Source: an uncultured Alphaproteobacteria bacterium
GTDB taxonomy: Bacteria > Pseudomonadota > Alphaproteobacteria > UBA3830
Assembly: GCA_944390765.1 (NCBI GenBank)
Contig: CALXQM010000018.1
Location: 55,931 to 119,930, forward strand
Direction of reading: 5' to 3'
DNA: 64,000 nt
Below are positions 57,193 through 64,000 of this stretch, piece after piece. Each line of letters begins with the position of its first letter. The stretch's first letter is position 1. The position numbers were made by a program, and so were the translations under genes. The notes beneath the pieces were generated by a model. The model worked only from the letters and a program-made list of their open reading frames with translations. It did not search any database and had not been told where the DNA came from.

Positions 57193-58004
57193 AAATTTTT
57201 TTTAAATAAAATCCCTTCATCTGAAAAAATAACTCCTTATAAAATAAAATCAGAATTAGATAAAGTGTTTATAGGACAAGAAAAAGCAAAAAAGGTTTTA
57301 GTAACTTCATTATTTTATTTACTATATAAAGAGAAAAAATCTAATGTTTTATTAATGGGACATACAGGTTGTGGTAAGACATTATTAATTCGAACTGTAG
57401 CTAGTATTATGAAAATACCATGCATAAAAATATGGGAGAATTTTCAGGGACAGGTTTTTGTTGGAAGAGATTGTAAAGATATATTAATGGACGTTTGCTA
57501 TAACGTACATATAGAGATATGACTATACCAACAAAGAAGATTGTATTTGTTGTGGCAGGGGTTTTTCATGGATTAGATAAAATTATTGATGCTAGAACAG
57601 AATTATCTACAAGTAATTCATTATTAAAATATGCAGAACTAGGCGATTTTGTTAATTATAGATTTAAACCTGAGTTTATAGTAATGTTCACTTATAGAAA
57701 TATAATGGATAATCTAAATAAATAGTCATTAATAGATATATTGACTAAACCAAGAGATGCTATTATTCCTGAGTATGAAAGATTATTTAACAAATTTAAT
57801 AAAAAATTGGTTTTTGATAAAGATGCCTTGAATACTATAGCTGAAAAGCATTAGATATGCACAACATAGATGCTAGAGGATTTATAACAGATGAAGTTCT
57901 TTTAGAACCATTATTTAAAGCTCCATCTTTAAACAATGTCAGAACTATGAGAATTACAAAAGATGTTATAGAAAACAACAGTTTTCCAATATATTATGAA
58001 TAAT
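57193..58004 (+). pseudogene. Decayed clpX-like AAA+ unfoldase gene
   Basis: Coding pieces matching ClpX in order but broken. From 57193 without a start: ELDKVFIGQEKAKKVLV, Walker A MGHTGCGKT and VGRDCKDILMD, stopping at 57520-57522. The Walker B/sensor stretch is missing. In a second frame: VFVVAGVFHGLDKII and FKPEFIVMF, a TAG at 57723, then LTKPRDAIIPEYERLF. Further frame changes near 57855 and 57960 recover the C-terminal IDARGFITDEVLLEPLF and a final helix. It is a divergent paralog, not the main clpX. Confidence 0.8.
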
Positions 58005-58071
58005 AAAGTTATTAATGTTTAAGGCGTATTATAACGTTATATAATAAATTTAACGTTTTAAAATTTTTGAT

Positions 58072-58842
58072 TTATGAAATTAATTCAGTAGCAAATGGAA
58101 GAAGATCTATGTTTGTCATTATTGCGGTATCCATGTAATTTGTAACAGGTTTGCCGTTTTTGTCTGCTAAAATTCCACCAGCTTCTTTTATTAATAATAA
58201 ACCAGCAGAAATATCCCATTCATTTGGTTTACTACTTCCATAAAGTATATCAATGCGACCTGCTGCAAGATAAGCCATATCCAAAGTCATAGAGCCAGTT
58301 TTCCTTATACTTGGAATTAATGCGCTTGAAGATTTTAAATAGGAAAAAGAGTTTAAAGATATTAATAAGTCTTCTAACTTTTTTTTATGAGATACACGAA
58401 CCTTTCTATCATTTAGATAAGTACCATAACCTTTTTCCGCCCAGAACATTTCATTCTTTAAAGGGTCAAATGTCACCGCAGCTATAATTTCTGTATTTTT
58501 TTTTAAAGCTATTGAAATTGCCCAATGAGGAAAACCATGCATATAATTTACAGTACCATCTAATGGATCTATAATCCACTTATATGATGGATCCTCTCCT
58601 TTGATTTCTCCAGATTCCTCCGTTAATAATGAATATTTAGGTCTAGCAAAAGATAATTCTTGCTTTAAAATTTTATCAGCAACCAAATCTGCTCCTGTAA
58701 CAAAGGTTTTATTACTTTTTACAGAAACTTGTAAGTTTTCTAACTCATTAAAGTCACGAAGCAACCTTTTAGATGCTTTAAATGCAGCTCTAGTCATAAC
58801 TGTGATAATAGAGGATTGATTTGGTAATTTTGTACTAATCAC
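58072..58842 (-). CDS. suhB: Inositol monophosphatase family protein (SuhB-like)
   Basis: 256 residues of the Mg-dependent phosphatase fold: LLTEESGEI (metal Glu), IDPLDGTVNYMHGFPHWAIS (metal Asp residues) and WDISAGLLLIKEAGG. In bacteria these proteins dephosphorylate inositol or related phosphates, and SuhB also joins the rRNA antitermination complex with NusG. It lies downstream of nusG-rplM-rpsI. Confidence 0.88.
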   Translation of the reverse strand: MISTKLPNQSSIITVMTRAAFKASKRLLRDFNELENLQVSVKSNKTFVTGADLVADKILKQELSFARPKYSLLTEESGEIKGEDPSYKWIIDPLDGTVNYMHGFPHWAISIALKKNTEIIAAVTFDPLKNEMFWAEKGYGTYLNDRKVRVSHKKKLEDLLISLNSFSYLKSSSALIPSIRKTGSMTLDMAYLAAGRIDILYGSSKPNEWDISAGLLLIKEAGGILADKNGKPVTNYMDTAIMTNIDLLPFATELIS

Positions 58843-58888
58843 AACATATCCTTTATAAAATCATTAACAGTTAATAGAGCTCTACAAA

Positions 58889-59305
58889 TTATCTCTTGGA
58901 GAATTGGAAGCTACGTCTAGCTTTCATCAATCCATATTTCTTTCTTTCAACTGTACGACTATCTCTGGTCATCATTCCTTCAGATTTTAAAACTTGACGC
59001 AAATCTGGTTCATAGTCTACTAAAGCTCGACTAATACCATGTCTGATTGCACCAGCTTGACCGGAAAGTCCGCCACCTTTAACAGTACAAATTACATCAT
59101 AACGTCCTAATCTATTAGATATAGAGAAAGGCTGTAACACTAACGTCTGTAATACCGAACGAGTGAAATAATCTTTCATTGTTCGTCCATTTACCATAAT
59201 ATCACCATTCCCTGGTTTAATCCAAACTCTTGCTACAGACTCTTTTCTTCTACCAGTACCATAGGTTCTACCAAAAGGATCAACTTTATTTTGTTCTTCT
59301 GCCAT
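58889..59305 (-). CDS. rpsI: 30S ribosomal protein S9
   Basis: 138 residues containing [37 protein letters not shown] and the C-terminal tail ending RRSFQFSKR that reaches the P-site tRNA. It follows rplM after two bases, the standard pair. Confidence 0.97.
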   Translation of the reverse strand: MAEEQNKVDPFGRTYGTGRRKESVARVWIKPGNGDIMVNGRTMKDYFTRSVLQTLVLQPFSISNRLGRYDVICTVKGGGLSGQAGAIRHGISRALVDYEPDLRQVLKSEGMMTRDSRTVERKKYGLMKARRSFQFSKR

Positions 59306-59307
59306 TT

Positions 59308-59775
59308 TTAACTCCTTTTCATATTTTTAGAATTCATTGATGCGATATCTAATACTTTAGGTTGCTGTCCGACATGTGGGTGAGTCTCTCCACTATAAAC
59401 ATGCAAATTTTTTAACATTTGTCTCCCTAATGTGCCTTTAGGTAACATACGACGTATGGCATTTTCTATAGCTCTTTCAGGGTGAGCTCCATTTAATATT
59501 TCATATAGATTTCTTTGCTTAATACCACCAGGATATCCTGTGTGCCAATAGAATTTATGGTCATTCAATTTATTATTACCAGTAACTTTCACTTTATTTG
59601 CATTGATAATAATGACATTATCACCACAATCCATATTTGGTGAAAACTCAGGCTTATTTTTCCCTCGTAAATATGACGCTACAACAGTAGCTAACCTTCC
59701 TAAAATCAAATTACTAGCATCTACAACTAACCAGTTCTTTTTAATCTGACTTTCTTTCAGAGAAAACGTTCTCAT
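59308..59775 (-). CDS. rplM: 50S ribosomal protein L13
   Basis: About 156 residues with [22 protein letters not shown] and [25 protein letters not shown] core (here [12 protein letters not shown]). The ATG at 59775 has GGAG seven bases upstream and gives [15 protein letters not shown]; an upstream ATG at 59829 would add 18 residues. It follows nusG directly. Confidence 0.95.
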   Translation of the reverse strand: MRTFSLKESQIKKNWLVVDASNLILGRLATVVASYLRGKNKPEFSPNMDCGDNVIIINANKVKVTGNNKLNDHKFYWHTGYPGGIKQRNLYEILNGAHPERAIENAIRRMLPKGTLGRQMLKNLHVYSGETHPHVGQQPKVLDIASMNSKNMKRS

Positions 59776-59834
59776 ATTTTTATTCTCCATTTGTAATGCG
59801 TTTATACCAATAATATTAAAAATCTTCAAGTCTT

Positions 59835-60362
59835 TTAGCTAACTTTCTCTATCTGAGAAAAACTTAAATCAACATTTGTAGATCTACCGAAAATAGTTAC
59901 AGATACCTTTACTCTTTCTTTATCCAGTTCTACATCTTCAATTATTCCTTGGAACGAAGCAAAAGGTCCATCACATACCTTAACCATATCTCCTATTTCA
60001 TAATTAACAGAATGGTTAATGACATTCGCGCTATCTTCAACTTTTTTTACAATTCTTTGTACTTCTGCATCAGAAATGGAAATAGGTTTTCCTTTAGCTC
60101 CTAAAAATCCAGAAACTCTTGTAATTCCTCTTACTAAGTGCCAAGTTTCATCAGTAAGATCCATTTGAACTAATATATATCCAGGGAAAAATTTTTTTTC
60201 ACTTTTTATTTTTTCCCCTTTTTTAATTTCGACAACTTCTTCTTTAGGAATTAAAATTTCACCAAACATTGAAGATAAATTTCTTCTTTGAGCCAAATCA
60301 TGAATAGAATCCATTACTTTTTGTTCTGATCCTGAGTATACATTAACAACATACCATTTCAT
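59835..60362 (-). CDS. nusG: Transcription termination/antitermination protein NusG
   Basis: 175 residues: an NGN domain opening KWYVVNVYSGSEQKVMDSI with FFPGYILVQMDLTDETWHLVRG, and a KOW domain around GDMVKVCDGPFASFQGII. It follows secE by nine bases. Next is rplM, not the usual rplK. Confidence 0.96.
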   Translation of the reverse strand: MKWYVVNVYSGSEQKVMDSIHDLAQRRNLSSMFGEILIPKEEVVEIKKGEKIKSEKKFFPGYILVQMDLTDETWHLVRGITRVSGFLGAKGKPISISDAEVQRIVKKVEDSANVINHSVNYEIGDMVKVCDGPFASFQGIIEDVELDKERVKVSVTIFGRSTNVDLSFSQIEKVS

Positions 60363-60371
60363 ATCCAGCTC

Positions 60372-60557
60372 CTAAATGCCTAAAATTTTAGCTAAAACCC
60401 AACAAATAATTCCATCTGCAACGCAAAAATAAATCATCATACATACAACCATAACTAAAACAGCTATAGTCATACCCACTGTTTCTCTCTGAGATGGCCA
60501 TGTAACTCTTTGCAATTCCTTTTTTACTTGGCTAACAAATTCAGTAGGACTTATCAT
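60372..60557 (-). CDS. secE: Preprotein translocase subunit SecE
   Basis: 61 residues with a short amphipathic helix (FVSQVKKELQRVTWPSQRET), the hallmark VTWPS, and a single membrane helix (TIAVLVMVVCMMIYFCVAD). It forms SecYEG with SecY and SecG. It lies between tRNA-Trp and nusG, the conserved order. Confidence 0.95.
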   Translation of the reverse strand: MISPTEFVSQVKKELQRVTWPSQRETVGMTIAVLVMVVCMMIYFCVADGIICWVLAKILGI

Positions 60558-60571
60558 TTATAACCTCTCTT

Positions 60572-60650
60572 TTGGCAGGGGCGGAGGGAATCGAACCCCC
60601 AACCTGCGGTTTTGGAGACCGCCACTCTAGCCTAATTGAGCTACACCCCT
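60572..60650 (-). tRNA. tRNA-Trp (anticodon CCA)
   Basis: Minus-strand acceptor stem AGGGGTG pairing with CGCCCCT, anticodon stem GCGGT/ACCGC around CTCCAAA giving CCA, T arm GGTTCGATTCC, and an encoded CCA end at 60572-60574. The D arm has a slightly enlarged loop (CTCAATTAGGCTAGAG). It stands 15 bases upstream of secE, the usual tRNA-Trp-secE-nusG order. Confidence 0.94.
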
Positions 60651-60819
60651 AATTCAATCGAATCAACTCAATTTTATAAACCTAAAACAGTGTTAAACTA
60701 TCATATAAAACTTAAACTTTCAACTTCTTTCTTGTTATTAAACTTCTTTATTCTTAATTTCCATAAAAGAATTAATGAAATCCATTTTCTAAAATTTTAT
60801 TTGATTTTTATCAAAATAT

Positions 60820-60848
60820 TTGATGTTTTTCGTTAAATATAGTATTCT
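60820..60848 (+). promoter_or_regulatory. Candidate sigma-70 promoter of the phasin gene
   Basis: TTGATG, then 17 bases, then TATTCT (each matching the consensus at four of six positions). A GAAGGAG ribosome binding site follows at 60867-60873, six bases before the ATG. Confidence 0.4.
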
Positions 60849-60879
60849 ATATGAGTAAATCAAAAAGAAGGAGATAATT

Positions 60880-61290
60880 ATGACAACACAAAATGCCGGT
60901 ACAGAAAAAACGACTGACGGTTTTCAGAATTTTAAAATTCCAACTATGGATATGAATGCAATTATGGATTCTTATAAAAAAAACTTGGAAATTTTAGGTT
61001 TAATAAACAAAATGTCTGTAGAAGTTTGCAATGGAATTACTAAATTACAGTCTGCTTTTATTAAACAAATGATGGTTGATATGAGCACTATTTTTGAAAA
61101 AGCAAATAAACCTGCAGATATGATGGCAAAATTTAATGAGGTTACAAGAGATACTATAGTTAAAGCAATGGGAAATAGTAAAGAAATTTCAGATATGTTA
61201 ATTGCTACAAATAACGAATTGACCGCTGCAGTTACTAAACGAATGAAAGAATCTATGGATGAAGCAAAAAATATGATGAATAAAAAATAA
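60880..61290 (+). CDS. Phasin family protein
   Basis: 136-residue helical protein of the Phasin_2 type: a long amphipathic helix region including ILGLINKMSVEVCNGITKLQ and the closing Lys/Met-rich helix. Phasins coat polyhydroxyalkanoate granules, but the family also occurs in intracellular Alphaproteobacteria where its role is unclear. No PHA synthase is in the window. It has its own promoter and terminator. Confidence 0.8.
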   Translation: MTTQNAGTEKTTDGFQNFKIPTMDMNAIMDSYKKNLEILGLINKMSVEVCNGITKLQSAFIKQMMVDMSTIFEKANKPADMMAKFNEVTRDTIVKAMGNSKEISDMLIATNNELTAAVTKRMKESMDEAKNMMNKK

Positions 61291-61316
61291 TTCTATTTTA
61301 TTAGCTAAATAGTATT

Positions 61317-61350
61317 AAGCACCTTTGATAAAATCAGTGGGTGCTTTTTT
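61317..61350 (+). terminator. Rho-independent terminator after the phasin gene
   Basis: Stem AAGCACC pairing with GGTGCTT, loop of about 16 bases including an internal pairing-poor segment, followed by six T. It lies 27 bases after the stop codon. Confidence 0.8.
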
Positions 61351-61479
61351 AATTTAAAGTTTTTAAATAGCGGTGTTATTGTAAAGTTAATAAATAATAA
61401 TGAGTTCTTGTCAAAATATCAAAGCCTATTCAGAGCGAGTGACTGTTTTAGATATTGTTTAGTAATATCATTATAGTAA

Positions 61480-61872
61480 TCAATACGATTATTAGTTAAT
61501 AGTCAAGAGCAAAATTTAAAAAAATCATTAAATTTTTGGGTTAATGAAGGTTATTACGACAAAACCTTAAAATTTTGCTTTTTAGAATTTTTAAGAAAAA
61601 TGAAAACAATACTTTTGCGAAAGCGAAAAACGTATTGGGACACAAACGCAAAAGAATTGATGTTAATTTTTGGATGCCAATCTGCCGGAACTGTATCAAA
61701 AAAAGTTGAAATATTTAGAGTCCAAAGGCTACCTAAAGGTTGATAAAGATTAGTGCGCGATAAAATTCAAAGATATTACAGACTGTTTGTTCCTTCAAGC
61801 TTTTTCGAGGATAAAAATGTAAAAAGCGGCTTTCCAAAATCGCAAAATCCTAATAATATAGAAAATATTTAA
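61480..61872 (+). pseudogene. Decayed gene of an unknown, possibly winged-helix, protein family
   Basis: Between the phasin terminator and the next gene an open stretch has no start codon. The first frame reads RLLVNSQEQNLKKSLNFWV, then a basic region and FGCQSAGT. Near 61690 the frame must change, giving YQKKLKYLESKGYLKVDKD, a typical second-helix and wing pattern of DNA-binding winged-helix proteins. After a stop a third frame supplies LVRDKIQRYYRLFVPSSFF and the C-terminal part to a TAA at 61870. So a gene of about 130 codons with two frameshifts. A related fragment is at 25669. Confidence 0.5.
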
Positions 61873-61956
61873 AAATAAATATCACTCTTACACTTACTGT
61901 TTTTACTCAAAATATAAAAAAACTCTATTTTTCCGTCGTAAAAAAGTTTTTCGTTT

Positions 61957-63336
61957 TTATTTTACAGTTTTTTCATAAATCGAAACACCAAGAATTCGAG
62001 AAATCAATTTAAAATTATGTAAAAGCGAATACTTTTGGCATTCTGTTTGTTCATCTAAATATAAAACCATATCGTATTTGTCTATATCATTAACATTATC
62101 TATGAAATTAAAAATACAAAAAGAATTATCCTGTATTTTTAATAAATAATTTGTAAATGTTTTGTATACTCTTAAATTCCAATTTTTATCAAGTTTTGTT
62201 AATGTAAACCAACCTATTTTTCGTCCTTGTTTATAACTATCAACAATATAATTGATTAATTTCATATCATTTCGCCGATGGTACAAATTATCTTGAATAT
62301 TATATGTGGATATCGAAATTGAGTAAAAAGAACTTAAAAATAATGAACTTATTAGTAAAATACCAAGTTTTTTATTGCTATTTATTAAAGTATTTGTCCA
62401 ATACATCAAAGCTGGACAAGATAGCACAATAGATGGGAAAAAATAATATGAACTAGATAATCCAAGTAATATATAAGCAAAAATATATCCAACTGAACCG
62501 AATAATAATCCATCAATAAAAAGATGTGAATGTATTTTTCTAAAAAATACAAAATATATGCGAATGAAACAAAGTATAAAAATAAAAAGAAGTAGGGGTT
62601 CTGAAGCCAAAATTTCTTTAATTAACAAAAAACGATCAAAACTAAAGTGATTTATCCCATGATAAAGTCCTTTTTTGATATCTAATCTATAAATAAAAAT
62701 GGACAAATATATAATTGAATTTATAAGCAATACACAATTAAAAATTTTATCTTTTTTAGTTAATTTACCTAAAAAATTAGTTAAAGCTATTATAATTGAT
62801 ACTACACACATTGGTTCTTTAAGATAAGTTGTATATATCATGAAAAACAAGGCTAAGATATAGTGTTTATTAGATTGATATTTTAAGCTTTTCCAATAAA
62901 AGTACATAAATAATATTAATGTAAAAAACATCATTCTTTCAGCATATATACAATTCATATGAATTAGCATAAAGCTGGATGTAAGAAATATGATTAATAT
63001 GAAAAATATATTAATAATATAATTATTTTTATTAATTTTATTAAAGAAATTATACAACACAAAAACAGTAGAACACATTATTAATATGTTATATATTAAA
63101 TGAGCTGTTATAGTGTATCCATATGGAACTCCTAATAACAATGTATAATCACAAAGTCCTAACGGCCAAAATCTGCCACCTCCATAACAGGAATGACTTG
63201 GTTTATTAATTGCTGTTGTTACTAAAAATTGTTCATCATCCCCTAAAATCCAATTAGCATCTTTTAAAATAAAATAAGCAATAATAATAAGACATACTGA
63301 CAGTATCAATAAGCCTTCTTTTTTAGAAATGTTCAT
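61957..63336 (-). CDS. Polytopic membrane protein, possible GT-C glycosyltransferase
   Basis: 459 residues with about ten hydrophobic helices. After the first helix comes a loop reading NWILGDDEQFLVTTAIN; an acidic DDE/ExD motif in the first periplasmic loop is typical of GT-C enzymes that use lipid-linked sugars. A GGRFWPLGLCDY motif follows. No specific family is recognised, so the role in glycan or surface-sugar transfer is inferred from topology and motif. Confidence 0.55.
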   Translation of the reverse strand: MNISKKEGLLILSVCLIIIAYFILKDANWILGDDEQFLVTTAINKPSHSCYGGGRFWPLGLCDYTLLLGVPYGYTITAHLIYNILIMCSTVFVLYNFFNKINKNNYIINIFFILIIFLTSSFMLIHMNCIYAERMMFFTLILFMYFYWKSLKYQSNKHYILALFFMIYTTYLKEPMCVVSIIIALTNFLGKLTKKDKIFNCVLLINSIIYLSIFIYRLDIKKGLYHGINHFSFDRFLLIKEILASEPLLLFIFILCFIRIYFVFFRKIHSHLFIDGLLFGSVGYIFAYILLGLSSSYYFFPSIVLSCPALMYWTNTLINSNKKLGILLISSLFLSSFYSISISTYNIQDNLYHRRNDMKLINYIVDSYKQGRKIGWFTLTKLDKNWNLRVYKTFTNYLLKIQDNSFCIFNFIDNVNDIDKYDMVLYLDEQTECQKYSLLHNFKLISRILGVSIYEKTVK

Positions 63337-63390
63337 AAAACTACTATAATATTATAAATTCCATTAAATGTTACTTAATTTTAACTATTT

Positions 63391-64000
63391 TTACAATCCT
63401 TCAGATAAAAAACTATTCACTTGGTCGATCAAGCGGTTAAAAGATTCTGAAGGAAATTTTTCTGATTCGGCATGCCTAACTTGAATATCATATTCTGTCT
63501 TTTGTTTATTATATATAGCTAATCTTCTTGAATATTCTATGTCGGCTCTATTCCAAGCAGAATCAAATTTTCTTGAACCCTTATTAGGAACATATTTATT
63601 CCACCACCAATGATCATATCCATATATACCCATTTCATTAAACCAATCTATAAGAATAGGATTGACCCAAGCCCCATGATCAGCGCCTCCTCTTCTACCA
63701 TTATTCCATTCCACCGGTCCTCCCCGATTACCCCAGCCTAAATCATGACCTATAAGGATTGGCTTCGGACGAGGAATTTTTGGCTCTTGCATATTAATTC
63801 TTGTATTTTTAATATACGCCTCAGTATTGCTAAAGTCTTCCTTTGTTGCAACAACATCCAAATCATCTCGACCAAATAATTCAGCAAAAGGTAAAACCTT
63901 TTCGTATATCTCGTTTACAACTTTATGTCTTTCAAAAATACTCATTTGTTCTATATCTGTAGCTCTGTACTGAATAAGCGTCTTATCTGTTATATTTATT
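63391..64000 (-). CDS. Trp/Gly-rich protein of unknown function (C-terminal part)
   Basis: The reading frame is open across the right window edge: before the ATG at 63945 it continues through LIQYRATDIEQ with no stop, so the annotated Met is probably internal. The visible 203 residues have a striking aromatic and Gly-rich centre (HDLGWGNRGGPVEW, GADHGAWVNP, GYDHWWWNKY) and a helical C-terminus with a charged KQKTEYDIQ region. I do not recognise a family; it has no signal peptide in view. It could be the end of a large secreted or phage-derived protein. Confidence 0.5.
   Translation of the reverse strand, partial: INITDKTLIQYRATDIEQMSIFERHKVVNEIYEKVLPFAELFGRDDLDVVATKEDFSNTEAYIKNTRINMQEPKIPRPKPILIGHDLGWGNRGGPVEWNNGRRGGADHGAWVNPILIDWFNEMGIYGYDHWWWNKYVPNKGSRKFDSAWNRADIEYSRRLAIYNKQKTEYDIQVRHAESEKFPSESFNRLIDQVNSFLSEGL

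Noticed and set aside
60636..60836. 66-codon open frame next to tRNA-Trp
   Set aside because: It begins inside the tRNA gene and is very Phe/Leu/Ile/Asn-rich, as expected of AT-rich spacer.

Overview
The window comes from an AT-rich genome (by eye about 30% G+C) of a Gram-negative alphaproteobacterium with a host-associated lifestyle. It carries LPS export genes (lptF, lptG, lptD), a peptidoglycan and division cluster (murG-murC-murB-ftsQ-ftsA-ftsZ), a Caulobacter-type tad/cpa pilus locus, an alphaproteobacterial rpoH, a Phasin_2 protein and a DsbA-like/DUF721 neighbourhood typical of Alphaproteobacteria. Low G+C, many small exported proteins of unknown family, ankyrin-repeat proteins and several freshly broken genes suggest an intracellular symbiont or parasite. 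A Holosporales-like bacterium fits best, because Rickettsiales rarely keep this full set; that placement is inference.

Layout. 1-2.4 kb: the edge of a class-II UvrA paralog, two unknown exported proteins (one with a possible deaminase-like zinc site) and ruvX. 2.4-10.7 kb: pyruvate kinase, a DsbA-like protein, DUF721, a HAD protein, grpE, then lptF-lptG-lptD. 10.8-17.5 kb: the overlapping mur/fts operon, with no ddl between murB and ftsQ. 17.6-26.5 kb: uvrD, rpiB, a repeat-rich spacer, an orphan TadE-like gene, polA, secB, an RNase D-like gene, tRNA-Leu(CAG), efp and trmB. 26.5-32.3 kb is an accessory island: small exported or membrane proteins, one gene split by an in-frame stop, the rplK-rplA-rplJ-rplL operon cut off from both nusG and rpoBC, a wrecked ankyrin gene and a degraded exported-protein gene.

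32.3-39.8 kb: fabD, truB-rpsO-pnp, a GH108 lipoprotein, then mltG, fabF and acpP on the other strand. 39.9-41.3 kb: a large exported protein with an HEMGH metalloprotease motif. 41.5-51.1 kb: cpaA-cpaB-cpaC-cpaD-cpaE-cpaF-tadB-tadC and a TadE-like minor pilin whose reading frame is broken at a run of nine G. 51.2-56.1 kb: a family-6 DNA glycosylase, three exported host-interaction candidates (one ankyrin), a GT2 glycosyltransferase and bamE. 56.2-61.3 kb: rpoH, a decayed clpX-like gene, an inositol-monophosphatase-family gene, rpsI, rplM, nusG, secE, tRNA-Trp and a phasin. 61.4-64 kb: another decayed gene, a polytopic membrane protein and a Trp/Gly-rich protein running off the window.

The core genes serve envelope building, division, translation and fatty acid synthesis. 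The accessory layer (Tad pilus, ankyrin proteins, candidate metalloprotease and deaminase-like proteins) is what would face a host. No CRISPR array, intact insertion sequence or intact prophage was seen. The most notable points are the poly-G frameshift in the Tad minor pilin, the two candidate enzymatic exported proteins, and two distant degraded fragments encoding the same unknown protein family.
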